DNA of 64,000 nt from contig JTDE01000959.1 of assembly GCA_014338405.1 (NCBI GenBank), positions 79,521 through 143,520 on the forward strand. The letters run 5' to 3'. A program made the position numbers and the translations under genes. Below, in pieces: positions 10,311-21,885 of this stretch (its first letter is position 1; every line of letters begins with the position of its first letter). Below the pieces are notes generated by a model. It was given only the letters and a program-made list of their open reading frames with translations, ran no database searches and was not told the DNA's origin. The stretch comes from Paragonimus skrjabini miyazakii (lineage: Eukaryota; Platyhelminthes; Trematoda; Plagiorchiida; Troglotrematidae).

Positions 10311-12639
10311 CAGTTAAAACTGTTGCTGTCTTTACAAACAGGAACAGCCTTTGCTACCACAATTCTCATCATGTCAGAGTACAGCTGACTGAACTTAAGA
10401 TCATCCGATCGTTACAGTTATAATAACACCGAGAAGATTAGAAATAATCTAAAATATCGGAAAAATAAACACCCCAAATTTATACGAATAGTCAGACATC
10501 AGATTATAAATGAGGACCAATTGAATACGGCGGTTGAGTGAACATATACTAATCATGTTCAATAATAAGCTAATCTAATGGGTTTGATACTGCTATCCTA
10601 TCAGTCATTTAGTGAGTTAATAGCTTTGCTATTAGAACAGAAAAATAGTCATCGTGATCTACCATTCAACCTAGAGAGATATTAGGGTGAATTTTTTGTG
10701 GTCACTCAGCTGTAGTATATTTTTTTCAGCTAAGGCCGCCAATTAGGTATTGCATAGTTTCGAAAGTTGCATACATTAGAACAGTGAAAGTACTGGATAT
10801 AGACCCATTATCCGTCGTTCAGTTTTACTATGTACTTTTGTTCGATCAACTTGTAAGGATACAGGAGTTTGTTTGTTGTTTCTGGCACGCCACTGTAGCC
10901 TGGTTATATAATACGAAACGGGCCTGCCTATTCTGCTACTTTCGGTAGCATCAGTTGTAAGGGTGATGTGGACAGTTGACCCATTGTCATGCCTACTAAT
11001 GTATATGACGAAAGTACATATTAAAATTGCTGTGCATTTGGGGACAATTAACGCTATAAATAATACATTGCTGATACCAAGGAAACTTACCACGGAAGTT
11101 AATATTAGTGGATGAAAGTGTACACTAAGTTTTTATTTCTCAATTAGCTATGCACAGTCGATTTTTAGTTTGGCGGAAGCTGCAAAAAATTCACAAAATT
11201 TGAATTTACACTATGACTGTATCGCAGTTTAAAATCTCTTATTTTTTAGTCGGTTCTCACCAGATAATATGCCTATCAGATATGTGGTGGCCAACGTTCA
11301 CTTTTGCAAATCAAACGAGCGGGTCATGCGAGGTGGCTACACTACACTACCCTCATCCTAAAACTGCGGATAGTTATTTTATGACATTCGGTTGATCTGC
11401 TAAGAGAAAAGGGAAAGGTTGATATATCCAGTGTTTGCTGTATGTCATCGTCAAGAGCATGTTTACCCGAAGCACACTAAACATGATGACGCAATTATCT
11501 CGCTCCCACTCTTGTCAGGGACGGATGCACAGCGTTCAGGACCCATACAACCCGCGAAGCGCTAACACATTCCGGGGTTTATTAACTATATGCATAGAAG
11601 AGTCAACACAACAAATGTGGATTTGTTCATTTGCGGTGAGATTGAAAGAAAACAACCCTATTCAGAATAAATCCAATTCGTTATCTTATTTTCGTCCATC
11701 CTTGTTTGGAAAATTGTGTGTATTCAGTCGAAATCAGGCGAGACGTTTGCGCTATTTTAACAACCAATAAGTCGAACAATAACGCTCATTTATCAAACGT
11801 AATTCATCTGGACGATTGTTGTCAAGATGTGAGTGAACGTGCATGAAAATCCTGTTCGCGCAACGCGGGAGCCAATCATCTCTTATATTTGACCTGCGCC
11901 GTCTACGCCCATTTCTGCATTTAGTTGCGAAAAATTCCCAAGTATTTCGCCGTATCTTCGTAGAATACGGCACGTATTATTGAACACGAAATTAAATTTT
12001 TAGTTATTCTTGTTTTACTGTCTGCAGCTACTGTGATATTTCTCCAATTCTGTGGTGACTGTGTGAACTTAACAGAAATGACTAACCCTTTTGAATGTAT
12101 ACCTTTTTTTCGCTGTTCTCATGTTAATAAAGCAATAATATTCAAAGTATTGATGCTTCATCATGAGTTTGGTGTGATGACCCACTGTTTTTCGTATTGA
12201 GTAGTGTGTGTTAGTGGCAATATTGAACTATACAATGCCATCGTATTTTGATAAGCATACAGTCAACATACTTTAGTGTGCACTTATGTTCTCTATTTTC
12301 AACATGCAATCCCTTGTGATTGGTTCTTTCAGTAAACTTCTCGAAAAATGGTGCATTTCAATATACCCTGAGTGTACATTTAACTGGTAACATGAAGTGA
12401 TTCTAGCTTCAGTTTTATCGTTGTTTATTTCAGAAACAAAATGCATGTATGTTTTCCTTGAAACTAGCGTTTCACTCATATCTCTTTGACATATTGACAC
12501 GGTTTTACAATCGAGTGTTGCAGGACGAAATTGCATAACAGGCGCTGCACATCAAAGTGAGAAAAATCAGTGTTTAGTTTCGTTGTGATTCATTTGCTAT
12601 CAAAACTGTCAGAAAGTATTATGGAACGACAATAGTTCA
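10311..12639. other. No defensible gene; a few unrecognised ORFs
   Basis: Holds frames of about 70-110 codons (for example 10776-11093 minus with a hydrophobic N-terminus, and 11435-11770 plus) whose products match nothing I recognise and that show no splice or start context. I treat them as chance ORFs. Confidence 0.35.
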
Positions 12640-13125
12640 GCTGCTGTCATGAACGACTTCTGTGACGAACTCGCTAGTCTTCTGAAGTAGACCACATACC
12701 CCGATATCATGCCGACAGGTGACTTGGACGTTCAACTTGGTTCTTCATCTCCGGAAAAATAGTGGTTCAGTACTCCGGTTGGTGCTCGAACTCATTGTAT
12801 CGCCAGCGGTGAAAGACCGCTTTGACTTGTGAATCCTTCTGTCTTTATGTTCCGAGTGTTCCATTTCAACACGAAACTAACCGTTTTATGACACAGACCG
12901 ATTTGCACATCCAACCGTGAACATAACTAGATCGTACAGCAAGTTGCTGTACGATCAGTTAAGGATTGTCGTGCATTTTGGAAGAACCATCTTGATTCAG
13001 GTCATGTTGTTTGTACCCACTTCATTTTGCCAGTTGTTCCGAGGACGTACGTCTGTAAGCTTGATTTAACCAATTGAAGGAGTAAAACGGTGAAAACGTT
13101 TATGAGGTGACACTAACCAAAAGCA
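12640..13125 (+). pseudogene. RTE apurinic-like endonuclease relic
   Basis: Read across shifting frames, this matches the second half of the endonuclease/exonuclease/phosphatase domain at the N-terminus of RTE elements: DFCDELASLL, then PTGDLDVQLGSS (the family's GDxN box, with Asn replaced by Asp), then SGERPL, FMFRVFHFNTK, QP-T-LD (the family's QPWTQIDH block with stops at the W and Q positions), and finally KDCRAFWKNHLDSGHVV, the family's DCRxFW..xxDSDHALV block. In intact elements this enzyme nicks the target DNA. Stops and at least two frameshifts are present. No RT follows nearby. Confidence 0.75.
12930..12956. repeat. 13-bp perfect palindrome arms with 1-nt spacer
   Basis: gatcgtacagcaa and ttgctgtacgatc are exact reverse complements separated by a single g. 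The palindrome lies inside the decayed endonuclease, where the encoded DHIA block should be, so it probably arose by mutation of coding sequence. Confidence 0.9.
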
Positions 13126-13684
13126 TGGTGAGTAAAACGAAGTGGCAGAACTTGGATACAAATCTCAGTAGCTATGAAGACTTCTGTTCTTATTTCTGTC
13201 CTGTTGTTAGACTTTGTAAAAAAAACGTCGCCCGATTCCACATGGCTTCGAGTGTGCTAATGACCGTCGAGAACTTAATTTCAGACTTACCGTGAGCTTG
13301 TTGATAAGTTGTGGGCATCATTTGGTCAAACAACTGGAAGGGGTTGAACAGGACTTTTTACTTTGAGATAGCGGAATACTTTCATCTCTAATTCGTGGTA
13401 GCCTTAGCCGCAACTTAGTGGTTGTGAGACCAAAATTATAAACTGCGATACACTCATCAAAACCCAATCAAGCGGACTTATAAATAAGCCGAACATTTTA
13501 AGGAGTGGTTTAGCTAGCTTAAACCCAATCATATAGAGCAGTAGTGCCCAAGTTGGTGTCCGTGACCCACCGAAGGTTTCGGAAGTTTTCTATTTTTAAC
13601 AAAAATGTGTTAAAATCTCCCAAGGGTGGACGGTGGAAAATCTCGCAAATTTTCGTGTACACTCGACTCACCAAGGGTAATCCC
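13126..13684. other. No gene; may include decayed RTE linker
   Basis: The linker between endonuclease and RT would be expected here if the relic upstream continued, but I could not recognise it. No second copy of any part was noticed in the window. Confidence 0.35.
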
Positions 13685-13831
13685 AATGATAGTAAGTGGA
13701 AGTAAGGCTTCCTTACGGCTTTCACTGCCTCGCGTCATTAAGTGCACTCACTTCACAGACAACTCGGTCAAACAACGACAACATTCACGCCACTGAGTTC
13801 GGTTAGCTGCCATCTCACCAAACGTCTCAAG

Positions 13832-14194
13832 CTACCGACTCTGTGAGTCGCGAGAGCTCCAGCCCGGAAGACGAACCCGATCTACAGAGCCCAACCCCTT
13901 TGTGAACGATTTTATTTGTCTACACCGGGTCATCATCTGTCCACCTCGCACCTTACGCCAATCGACCGCAGCGTCGGCAAACAGTGCTCGGTGTGGCAGA
14001 CGATTAGCTGGCATCCTTAGTACATGACCTAACCATCTAAGTTTGTGCAAATGTGAGGACTGAATAAAAGAACTCGTTTGAAAATCAGTGCCAAACACCC
14101 GCTTCCTAACCTCCTCGTTGCTTATTCGTTGGTGCCACCCGATACGAGCGATTGAACGCAGACATCGGTGGTCGAATATCTGGAAGCGGTTCAC
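13832..14194 (-). pseudogene. RTE C-terminal region (copy 2)
   Basis: Contains FDHRCLRSIARIGWHQRIS, LHKLRWLGHVLRMPANRLPH and ALFADAAVDWRKVRGGQMMT, the conserved post-RT domain also seen in copy 3. It is in a different frame from the RT and ends at a stop after GWSSRDSQSR, where copy 3 reads Trp. Function of this domain is not established; it may aid RNA binding. Confidence 0.8.
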
Positions 14195-14254
14195 GTCCTC
14201 TACTCTGATCGGCCATGTTTCGCTGCCGTAAAGTAATACAGCCCTTACTGTTGT

Positions 14255-14947
14255 CTAATATACACGACCCTTAAGTTTCAGAGAGATACCTTTCTGTCGC
14301 CCTAAGTGCCTCAGATTAGTAAACACCGCTCTAGCCTTGGAAATGCGCGCCTCTATTTCATTCCCTACACCGCCGCTGCCGCTGATGCAGCTTCCCAAAT
14401 ACAAAAACCAGTCAACAGCTTTCATGACTTCATTATCTAACATTAAACCTACGCGATCACAGCAATCTTGCAGAAGTACTTTGCATTTGGAGGCTGCAAA
14501 GCGCATTCCGAAGTACTTAGCAGAACGCGAAATTGCATTCAGCGTTGTTTGTGCCGCTTGAAAGTTGTCAAACAGCAACACCTTATCGTCAGCATAATCA
14601 AGATCAGTCAGCCTTCCACCAGGTAGGAGGTCAACACCGGCACCATTTGAGTGACGCAGACAGTCCTCCATTATTTCGTCTATGACGAAATTAAACAAAA
14701 ATGGTGAAAGGGGACAGCCTTGACGAACGCCGCTCCTGGTGCTGAAACCGTCAGACAGCTCGGCGTAAACCGTAATCTGAGCAGAAGTATGGGAGTAAAG
14801 CGCCGACAGTATGTTCACATACTTGTTTGGGACACCCCTGCGTTTAAGCGACTCTAAAAGTGTAGATCGATCCACCGAATCGAATGCTCTTTTATAGTCG
14901 AGAAATATGGCAATTGTTGACCGGCGGTATACATGACGCTGCTCCAA
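14255..14947 (-). pseudogene. RTE reverse transcriptase, 230 codons open (copy 2)
   Basis: The longest uninterrupted coding stretch in the window. RT blocks in order: IAIFLDYKRAFDSVD (block A Asp), SGVRQGCPLSPFLFNF (block B), LTDLDYADDKVLLFD (catalytic YADD), KYFGMRFAASKCKVLL and DWFLYLGSCISG, then EARISKARAVFTNLRHL. All key catalytic residues are present. It ends at a stop after KGISLKLKGRVY, where copy 3 continues. The first Met is internal to the true protein, since the element is 5'-truncated just upstream, so no functional product is expected. Confidence 0.85.
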
Positions 14948-14950
14948 AAT

Positions 14951-16529
14951 TGACTACTGTTCAGTCCGGTATCTTACTGTCGTTTGCCAATCTTATGCAA
15001 TTAATTCTATCAGATAAGTATTGCTATCAGTATGAAATCCGGGTGAGTTTCATTGTTGTTATTCAGTCGTAGATCACACGACCAATGCACACTTCTACGA
15101 TACGACTGATTATGTGGCTGTCTTGTCTGAAGAAACCTTATGTCAAAATTGAGTCACTCCGATAAATATTGCCATTAATTGTTTACAAATCGTCTTCTAG
15201 TTACAAGTGATGTGTTTGAAGTGTCATTTACTGTGAAACAATCGTTTTTGTTTCCGTGGCCTGTGTGAGTGCAATTTTTATCAATAAAAGTGGCTTCAAA
15301 TTAAACGTTTTGAGTGTGGTTCTTCATGATCGATGATCGCACCGGAGTATTTATTGGGAAAATCTTACTGCAAAAATCGTGTAATCACGAGTACATCGGC
15401 ATGCAAATGACAATTACACTCGTGGTTAATATTTTCAAAGCAGAAAGAATAGATCGTTTTTTGTCGTACGCAGTAAAGTGGGACGTGTTTACCACAGTCA
15501 TTATTCTGCCATTTGGAGTGAATTGGTTCTCGTGAAGCAGAATATATAATTTAGTTTTCAAGCTAGAAGGCAAGACTGAAGTCTCTTTAAGAAAGAACAA
15601 TTATCCACTGGCTGAAAAGTGTTTGCCATAGAGATTGGGTGCTCATTCTCCGTTATCTTACTCGTGTATACAATAAATTCGATGATTTGAACAGTTCACT
15701 GCATGGGAACCACACTAGTGCTTTGACAGTGACATGTGATTTAACCGTTCCGAAAAAGACGACATTACCATACAGGCAGCAAATATGTGCTTCACTGCTC
15801 AATGAAGTCCACTGAAGCTACAGATATAAACGGCAGACATGCTGATAATAACGGATTTTCTCCATCTCAATTTTCCTGGGCATGGTGGTGGGTGGTTGTC
15901 ATCAGAAATAACAAAACATCTGGATAGTTTAGGTAACCGACGAGTTTTGCTACGGTGGTTACATTTTAAGAGTTTCATTATTTTAAAGAAACTACTCAGA
16001 AGCAATGTGTTAATCGTGTCTTGTCTGGATAGCGTCCAAGTTGTTAATGGGGTTACTTTATCATTAATTCCAAAAACTTAAAAGCCAAATTTTTGAGAAA
16101 AAATGATAGGATTTTCAGTCGGTGATGAATTTTGGAGCATCACTATTCCTACTGGTAGCAATATTTTTGGATTTGAAAGTCACCTCCGATTTGCTTGCTG
16201 ATATCTACTTGGTCTGTCCTCTTCAATAAGACTTAACAACAGGTGTGAAGTTATTTGGCTCGCTTTGTGCACACCCTGCAAGCGGAATGAGAATCCAAAG
16301 GCAGTTGTCTTTTTCGTTCATTACTTCGAACAGTTTTCACTGCAGTGTTCGGCCTTCTCCTGTTAACTTTTGACATAGACGATACTATAGATGTGCCTAG
16401 GGATTTCGTTTGTCTTAGGGTGTAGTTGACTCCCAATAAAAAAGAGATCGACAACAAATATGTAGATGACATTGACCATATCAGCCACTCAACCAAAGGC
16501 ATGCAAGTTTCTGATAATCGTGAACAGTG
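14951..16529. other. No recognisable feature
   Basis: Only short frames (longest about 80 codons) on either strand, overlapping one another and without family motifs. Confidence 0.4.
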
Positions 16530-17036
16530 GTGGTGCTGTTCGTAGTTCGGGTTGGTGGTTTTGGTATTGGTATGTTCGTCGAGCTTGGTATTTAGGTTGC
16601 AAACGTTTCAACACCAAATGAAGTGACATCATCAGTGCGTAAGTGTTTCAGCATATAGTTTTTTGAGCGTGGAGTTTGGTCAAGTTCGACGGATACCTGC
16701 TCCTATATAGCAGAGTGAGTTGCCCTTTTGACCTGAATTATGATTGGTCGCTTTCTGTTGTTCATGATCTTTAACCTGATCTACCATTGGTTGATTCTTG
16801 TTGCATTTGAACTTTGAACCGATGTCCGATTGATCACCTCCTGTGATCTTTGAGTCTTCGAGCTGGAGTCTGATAGGCTGTTCCTTGTTTTTGTTGTTGT
16901 CGAACATTGACCTCGAGTCTGATTGGTTGGTCCGTGTAAATTGATTGAGTAAGTCATCTCTTCGTTTTGGTAAACGTTTCTGTAAAGTAAATTGTATCGT
17001 GGTTATTGATAAACGAGGAAGTCTCGCATCAACCAA
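16530..17036 (-). repeat. Unclassified interspersed repeat with a 118-codon polar ORF
   Basis: The part at about 16545-16675 recurs at 18185-18305 (shared core gcaaacgtttcaacaccaaa and a gtgacatcatcagtgcgtaa-like end). On the minus strand it is preceded by a 118-codon ORF (17036-16680) rich in Asn, Gln, Asp, Ser and Lys. Its DNA holds imperfect internal repeats around caatcagactcgaggtc and tatcagactccagctc. No domain is recognisable. The repeat may be the 3' part of a larger retroelement, but no RT is visible next to it. Confidence 0.5.
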
Positions 17037-18184
17037 ATGTGGTCAGAAGAGGAAAAAGTGATAATTTAATCGAGTTGGCTTTTTATATGAGTCAGTAGAA
17101 GCAGCCCAAGTATTTGTCTAATTTACATGATTAATTGCAACAGTACCTGGAGTTATCAACCGAGGAGAACCCGAAGATACTACATAATATCAGAAGAATT
17201 TCTCACAAAATTGGATCGTTCTCATATGGCACTCAAAATGCTCACATTGTTCTTTATGACCTCAACCAGAAAAAGGATAATTCATGTCACTTCATTTACA
17301 AATCTATCAGGTTTTCAGAGAATCCACAGTTTTCTGTAAGCGGATTTACTTGACTGTATGGGCGGCTCTAGCAACCAAATTATCTAACATTAATGGAGGT
17401 CGTTACCAATGGTGCATGAATAGGCAACTCAGATTGATTTGTTGGCTGCTTGTAATATTCAGTCTTGTCAGTTCAAAGTTGAGGTTTATCTACTGCTCAC
17501 AATGCTGGTACCTAGTTCCACAACTTTGATGTCACGACCCTCCACTGAATCTGGTTTGATGACCGAACTCTGTTTTGTAGTCAAAGACCCCTGTAAGTTA
17601 CATCGTCATTTATATGTGGCCCTTTCAACTGGTCTTTGGCCACGAGTGTCGCCGAACACAAGACGGTTGCTTTCACAAGTAACAAGTTAGTAAATTTACA
17701 CCATAAGGATAAATCTTCTGTACAGTCCTTCTTCAGTGTTTGCTCAGACATACGTTTTTACACACTATAACTATGAACAAAATTCATGAACTTTGACAAG
17801 AGGCAACTTGTGGGAGAGCTACTATTATGCTAGCTTATTTTAAATGCAGCTCAGTGAAACAGTCAATATATAAGCTACTGGAAACGATTACAGGTTGTCT
17901 CATCGCAGTTCTCTAGCCAAAAGTTCTGTAAGTCCCAAAGGCCTGACACGATGGACAAGTATGATCTACAAAAGCTAGCAAAGAGTTAAAATATCTTCTA
18001 ATCTAACCTTACGCCAGTTGACCAGGATGTCTGCATCGAATGCATAAAATGACGGACGCTCAGTCGATACTATCAGTGAATGGCCACTATCTCAGTCCAT
18101 ACATCTGTAAAGACCGACCAAGCAGAATAGACTGATCGTGGCAATCCGATACCTCATCCTAATTATTCGGATTTATATAGGAAG
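17037..18184. other. Overlapping small ORFs, none recognised
   Basis: Four overlapping plus-strand frames of 70-83 codons lie at 17127-17690. None carries a known motif and they overlap in different frames, so at most one could be real. It could be part of the neighbouring repeat. Confidence 0.3.
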
Positions 18185-18305
18185 TTTGGTATCCCAAGTT
18201 GATGATTTTGGCGTTCGGTTATTTGTCTGGCATTCAGATTGCAAGCGTTTCAACATCAAACAGGTGAAGTTATCAGTGCATAGGGATTTAAGCGGATAAG
18301 TTTAA
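18185..18305 (+). repeat. Second, partial copy of the 16.5-kb interspersed repeat
   Basis: Matches 16545-16675 in the same orientation: attcagattgcaagcgtttc, aacatcaaacaggtgaagtt and atcagtgcata. The match ends where the ORF-bearing part would begin, so only one end of the repeat is present. Confidence 0.6.
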
Positions 18306-19879
18306 ATCATCAAACCTATAAATCCGTACCCCGACGTATCCTTAATATGAGTCCTTTCAACGGCAAATTGCATGCAATCTGAATACCACGTTTGTCGAAC
18401 AACTGGACACGGAAAAGTTCGCCTTCCGTACTCTTTATTTAAACATTAATGCCACTCGATGAATTGGTTAGACGGGTTTCACACTTTCATGACCCAATAT
18501 TAGCTCGTTTAGGGAACGTTGCAGTTATTGTTCGCAAACTTTCATGTTAGATCTGTTTAAGTTTATCTAGTACGTTTGTCATCTTTTGTCTGGTATGATG
18601 CGGAGCTATGAATCCGTTAAGATATGTTTGGTTTGTTTGTAGAAAGCCGATCCCTAATTTGGCTTTATTTGTCTTTGCTGTGTGCAGTAAACGATCATGA
18701 CGAATTTTGTAAAATGACCGCACATAAAATGTTTGCCTCTTCCTTTTTTAAACTCTCATTGCTTATCTGTTAAAACTTCCTTCATGGTATTGTTTGACAC
18801 ACTTTCACCTTCATCTGTACCCGATTGTTTCAATGAGGTCATTTCCCGTTGATTGGTGGCTGTTTGTGGATGCGTGTTTAGTCACCCTATCTTGAATGTT
18901 TTTGCTGGATAGTTTGTGTATCCGCTTGATTTTACTAAACAGTGCCGTATAAATTCCAATCCTTTCGATCGCTTTTTGACGTATTTTTGGACTTGGAAGA
19001 TAGCCCCGTTAATCCCGTCGTCTGAATGAGCATTATTGGAATTGTTGAATAGGCGTTACTGAGTGAATTACCCTGAATTGCCAGGAGCGATTTAACCCTT
19101 CATCTAACAACATCATCGAAACTATGGAAATACTGACAGCAGATATGCAATATAATCGTGTTTTTTTTTATCACGGTTAACATTAACTAGGTCATCAGGA
19201 TTAAAACAGTATACGCGATGAAACATATTGATCAGAAATCGTCGGGCTATTTCTTAAACACACGAAGCGAACCTTATTAAAAACAACAGGATGATGTAAA
19301 AGTGATCGTTTTCTCAACCCGGTGAATAAATAAGGTCAAGGTTTTACTTTTGCTCACGCCATCGTTGTTGAATAAAACTAACTATTAACGTGTTTGACCG
19401 AACATTTTCAACTGCGAAGAAAACTACCAGTTCTGTTTGGTTGATTGTTTAGCATAAATTAGACGTGTAAACACTTCTGACAAGCCGGAAAGTGTAAATG
19501 TGTGGGTATTACTTAACCACGCATCATGTAGGCCTTTTTTGATACATTTGGCAAGCAGAAGTTACCACTCTCCGTGTAGTTGGCTTGCTACAAGGTGAAC
19601 GGATAACATTCCATCCATTTCGACACTATACGACGCACAATAATTATATTCTTAGTAAAGTTGGCAAATTGTTTGCTTATATTATTATATGTTATATTGG
19701 ATTACCTTGAAGTTTTGTCTCGAAGTGCATATGAAACACTACTCATGTTTATTCCTGATTTAAGTGATCGTTCATGGTGAGCTTTTTCGAAAAGTAGTAA
19801 CAAAATTGAATATTGCCCTCGTTAGTGCTTGTCAGTGGCTCATATTTCTAACTCACCTATGATTTCAACTGCGATATAA
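18306..19879. other. No recognisable feature
   Basis: No frame above 60 codons, no motif or repeat noticed. Confidence 0.4.
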
Positions 19880-20045
19880 TTTCTCATAAGACGAACTTGC
19901 TGGTCACGGAGCCGGCGACCCTTTGTTTAGCAATGTCAAATTACCACATCTGAACGCTCAACCACATTTGATTGTGAGCAATGCTCAGACCATCAAACCC
20001 TGACGAGGGGAAACGCGATCGCTGCCGCATGATCTTTAACCGATA
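19880..20045 (+). repeat. tRNA-like-headed repeat family, decayed copy
   Basis: The stretch tctgaacgctcaaccacatt, tgattgtgagcaatgctcag, accatc corresponds to the body block at 21215-21265 (aaagctcaaccactttcgct, tgtgagtaatggtcaggttg, cccgatc). The rest is too diverged to align by eye. Confidence 0.5.
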
Positions 20046-20979
20046 GTCTCGCAGAAATTACTCACAACTGACGATAAGTTGACAGGAGATTTTGACCAAT
20101 ATAAAATGTGCATCATTCATATTTTTTCGCGGCATTCCTATCCAGATAGGCCATCTTGGGCAGTATGCTGATCGAAGTTTACTATTCGGCTGTGGCAAGA
20201 GAGTGCACCACTGGTGAACTGTAAACAAATTGGGACTCTCGTTTATCGATCCTTTCACATGTGGGCTAGGTGAAACGTGCATTTGTATACTAGAGCTTTA
20301 CGCAAGTGCATGTGTGGCATGCAATTTATGCTTAGCTAAATCTTCGACTACTGATTAGTAGTATTGTTTACGATGTATAGCAAATTCCGCGTACGATGAA
20401 GATATCAATCATTTCAGTGCAAACTGCTGACATTCTTCAATGCCCTCATCACGTGATGTATGGGCTTTTGAGCAACGAGAAGCTGACGAACAGAAAGAAT
20501 GACAAAATGTTGTATGCTAATGAGACGTCTGCACATCTAACTGCAGCAACGTGATCATATCAGTAGCAGGCCTTCTATTCCGCGTACTCTCTCATCTCGT
20601 TTATGTGGTATTAGGTAATGCAAACCATATTGGTCAAAGCACAACAGACTGTTTGAATCATCCACGAAAGTCCAACACGGAATTACCTATCAGACAGTAT
20701 CAGATCCGTGAACCTACAACTTACCAACGCACAGTTCAACAGAAGACGTCAAACCTTCTTAAGTATCTCACTACATCGTTTTAGAAGGGTAGCTGAAGCA
20801 ACTTCTGGTGCGCCTCAGTTCTACTATTGAAAACTATTAGTTTTTGGAGGTGGTGTGTCGGGTCAGAAAAGGACCAGCATAGTGATACTGAAACACAATC
20901 GAATAATCCCTTACGTTATCAACTACCAACCCAATATACCTTTTCACAGCCATCTCATTGTTTAATTGCCCCAATCAAT

Positions 20980-21440
20980 TTATCAAAAACTTCAAATCGA
21001 ACATCACTCACAAATGATCGCAGCTGTCGCTTCCCCACAGACTTTCCAGTCGGCCCCTTTCGAAAAGAAGCACTAGACTAGGGTTTCGCTCTCATTAGAG
21101 CTCGTCAGTAGTGTATATCATCGCCACTGCCGGGACTTGAACCACGGACACGCTGTTCGTGAGGCAACCGTATATACCACTGCGCCATTGACCTCACGTT
21201 AGACACGACCGAATTATCATATGTGAAAGCTCAACCACTTTCGCTTGTGAGTAATGGTCAGGTTGCCCGATCGTCTCGATAGGGGACACAGTTACTGTCT
21301 GTTAAGTCCAGTCGATAACCCCACGATTAGGACTTCCTAGACAGGTCGAAATCTCCAATATCATTAAACCTACTAGGCGATATTTCAGATCACTGATGAG
21401 TTGTCGGAGATTTGGCTAATTTCAAGTCGAACATCACCTA
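20980..21440 (+). repeat. tRNA-like-headed repeat family, most complete unit with preceding tail
   Basis: Begins with a tail (acttcaaatcgaacatcact at about 20990), then the head gtttcgctctcattagagct, a tRNA-like block on the minus strand, the body (acgaccgaattatcatatgt, cgtctcgataggggacacag, aaccccacgattagg, acttcctagacagg) and a second tail (cactgatgagttgtcggaga, tttggctaatttcaagtcga). The two tails are about 430 bases apart, close to the 408-base spacing at 6.9-7.3 kb, so units seem to lie head to tail. Confidence 0.75.
21105..21195 (-). other. tRNA-like Pol III promoter block in repeat head
   Basis: On the minus strand there is an A-box tggcgcagtgg (21177-21187) that fits the TRGCNNAGYNGG consensus, and a B-box ggttcaagtcc (21133-21143), at tRNA-like spacing. 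The T-arm pairs only partly and I could not fold a full cloverleaf, so I read it as a SINE-type tRNA-derived promoter and not a tRNA gene. Confidence 0.65.
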
Positions 21441-21829
21441 CAAACAGAACAGAAGACAGTGAATGCAGAACGGTTCTAGACTATTTTGTGTGTGCAGACA
21501 AAACGGGGATAAATACAGTGTGTGATGCTCCCAATCAAGATATAGTTTAAAACTCTATTATATTAGTTTGCATACCCTCATGTTCAGCAGAAGAGCCAGT
21601 CTTAAAGATCTGGTTTAAGTTTTAATTCTTGGTGTTCTCCTATTCAAATGCCAAGCAGGGATAACCTTTCAAACATTCAACAGTGCATTGATCAAATGTC
21701 AGCTAGGTCATTCCGTTTCCGTATCCGGCAATGTGCCTGCAAACAGATGAACATGGAAAACTGCATTATATGCATTTCATAGTATTTACTATCGTCAGTA
21801 ATGCAGCCAACTTTGCACCCCTAACAACC

Positions 21830-21885
21830 GACAATTTGAAATTAACCAAATCCCCGACTACTCATCAGTTATCATAAACTATCCA
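21830..21885 (-). repeat. Inverted copy of the repeat tail
   Basis: The reverse complement reads ataactgatgagtagtcggg and then gatttggttaatttcaaatt, the tail of the 21.4-kb unit in opposite orientation about 400 bases away. The two tails could pair as a long-loop stem. Confidence 0.65.

Larger units (their letters stand above)
13685..14950 (-). mobile_element. RTE-type non-LTR retrotransposon, copy 2, 5'-truncated
   Basis: Minus-strand copy of the same family as 130-1567 and 37255-39514. It begins at LEQRHVYRRSTIAIFLDYK (5' truncation at about 14950), carries a largely uninterrupted RT palm and thumb (14947-14255), then a frameshift near 14240, the C-terminal block (14194-13832), and a 3' non-coding part in which about 17 bases present in copy 3 (tgtttcgctgataacac) are missing near 13700. 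Unlike copies 1 and 3 it lacks the (TGA)n tail, so the 3' end is also lost or rearranged. Confidence 0.85.
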
